In this document: positions 6,305 through 6,819 of the stretch, piece by piece
How the letters are laid out: every line of letters begins with the position of its first letter
Position numbering within the stretch: the first letter of the stretch is position 1
Assembly: GCA_021852225.1 (NCBI GenBank)
Contig: JAJZOA010000239.1
Span: 1 to 6,819 of the forward strand
Source: Planctomycetota bacterium
GTDB lineage: Bacteria; Planctomycetota; Phycisphaerae; WQYP01
DNA length: 6,819 bases
Reading direction: 5' to 3'
The notes under the pieces: generated by a model
What the model saw: the letters and a program-made list of their open reading frames with translations, nothing else
The model's database searches: none
What the model was told of the DNA's origin: nothing
Program-made: the position numbers and the translations under genes

Positions 6305-6329
6305 AAAATGTCCGGCATTTTCGCCGACA
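6305..6329 (-). terminator. Probable intrinsic terminator of the RbsD/FucU-like gene
   Basis: Read on the minus strand, starting nine bases after the stop codon, TGTCGGC (6329-6323) pairs with GCCGGACA (6316-6309) through seven pairs with one bulged G, around the loop GAAAAT. TTTT (6308-6305) follows immediately. Position, stem and short T-run fit a Rho-independent terminator, though the T-run is only four long. Confidence 0.5.
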
Positions 6330-6337
6330 TTCAGCCG

Positions 6338-6819
6338 TTAATTGGCTTTGGCCGAGGCCATTATCTTTCGCAGTGCGGCTTCATCGGCATTGCTCCAGTA
6401 GCCGCACTTTAAATGCAGGAACACGGACGTGTACGCCATGGTAAGATTCGTTTTCAGGATGAGTATTTTATAGATTTTGCCATCTTTGTTGAGCAGATGA
6501 ATGCTCTTAATGTGCATGCGCTGGAGATGCGGGACACCAGCCGCCACGAGGATGCTGTCGATTTTCTTCCGATAAGCACTGATACCCGGGGCCTGCTTAT
6601 TGGTGACAAACTGCAGTTCCCTGTCGGTATACGCCTCGGGGCAAATATTTGGTGCCTTGGCCACAGCCGCCAAAACATACTTGAGAACCTTGTACATGCT
6701 CTGGTGGGTGTCGATTGTCTGCACACCGGCACGGCTTTGATCTGGATAGGCGGAATCCACGATGGCAATCCAATTGCGGTCGCCATACAACGGCATATCG
6801 CGGTGAAGCGTGGCCGTCC
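6338..6819 (-). CDS. RbsD/FucU-like protein, 5' end beyond the window
   Basis: The frame is open from the TAA at 6340-6338 to the right edge. An ATG at 6796-6794 would give 152 residues, but codons upstream (TATLHRD) read naturally into the following motif, so the real start is probably outside. Residue numbers here count from that ATG. YGDRNWIAIVDSAYP (4-18) resembles the GHxDxIxxxDAxFP segment of RbsD/FucU proteins, and YKILILKTNLTMAYTSVFL (109-127) resembles their C-terminal region with the strand and the Tyr-containing motif near the active site. RbsD and FucU interconvert anomers of ribose and fucose. LHLKCGYW (128-134) is an extra conserved-looking tail. I recall similar proteins from Planctomycetota and Verrucomicrobiota, but the relation to true mutarotases is distant and the sugar, if any, is unknown. 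It converges with the glycoside hydrolase gene. Confidence 0.6.
   Translation of the reverse strand, partial: TATLHRDMPLYGDRNWIAIVDSAYPDQSRAGVQTIDTHQSMYKVLKYVLAAVAKAPNICPEAYTDRELQFVTNKQAPGISAYRKKIDSILVAAGVPHLQRMHIKSIHLLNKDGKIYKILILKTNLTMAYTSVFLHLKCGYWSNADEAALRKIMASAKAN

Noticed and set aside
1..6819. CRISPR arrays, tRNA or rRNA genes, riboswitches, transposons, defence systems
   Set aside because: Read through on both strands; no spaced direct repeats, cloverleaf with a recognisable T-arm, conserved riboswitch core, transposase or defence-protein motif was found.

Overview
This 6.8 kb window looks like ordinary chromosome from a free-living bacterium, most likely a planctomycete or a relative in the PVC group. 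That placement is an inference. It rests on a small membrane-anchored protein with a CGSC motif that resembles a family I recall mainly from Planctomycetota, on a twin-arginine-type export signal on a glycoside hydrolase, on a divergent RbsD/FucU-like protein, and on long spacers with moderately GC-rich, loosely packed genes. I see no rRNA, tRNA, CRISPR array, insertion sequence, integrase or phage gene.

Layout. Bases 1-205 hold an edge fragment with a 59-codon open frame that may be the end of a gene. A single-pass membrane protein of 188 residues lies on the minus strand (206-772). A spacer of about 480 bases separates it from a divergent plus-strand gene for a xylose-isomerase-like TIM-barrel sugar isomerase/epimerase (1255-2124). 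After a 269-base gap with a stem-loop and a 12-base palindrome comes a two-gene unit: a 117-residue membrane-anchored protein (2394-2747), then the epoxyqueuosine reductase gene queG (2759-3826). Next is about 840 bases without a convincing intact gene. It holds a minus-strand frame with a faint resemblance to the C-terminus of an MFS transporter, possibly a relic. A secreted clan GH-A glycoside hydrolase follows (4668-6203). It converges on a minus-strand RbsD/FucU-like gene that runs off the right edge (6338-6819). The 134 bases between them carry two hairpins, one of which reads as an intrinsic terminator for the minus-strand gene.

How the genes may work together. Only the membrane protein-queG pair has operon-like spacing. 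queG performs the last step of queuosine synthesis, so that pair belongs to tRNA modification or merely shares a transcript. The TIM-barrel enzyme, the exported glycoside hydrolase and the RbsD/FucU-like protein could all act on sugars released from polysaccharides. They are in separate transcription units and mixed orientation, so a shared pathway is only a guess. I found no clearly new multi-gene system. The items most worth a second look are the export signal and family of the glycoside hydrolase, the altered active-site region of the RbsD/FucU-like protein, the CGSC membrane protein, and the gene-poor stretch between queG and the hydrolase.
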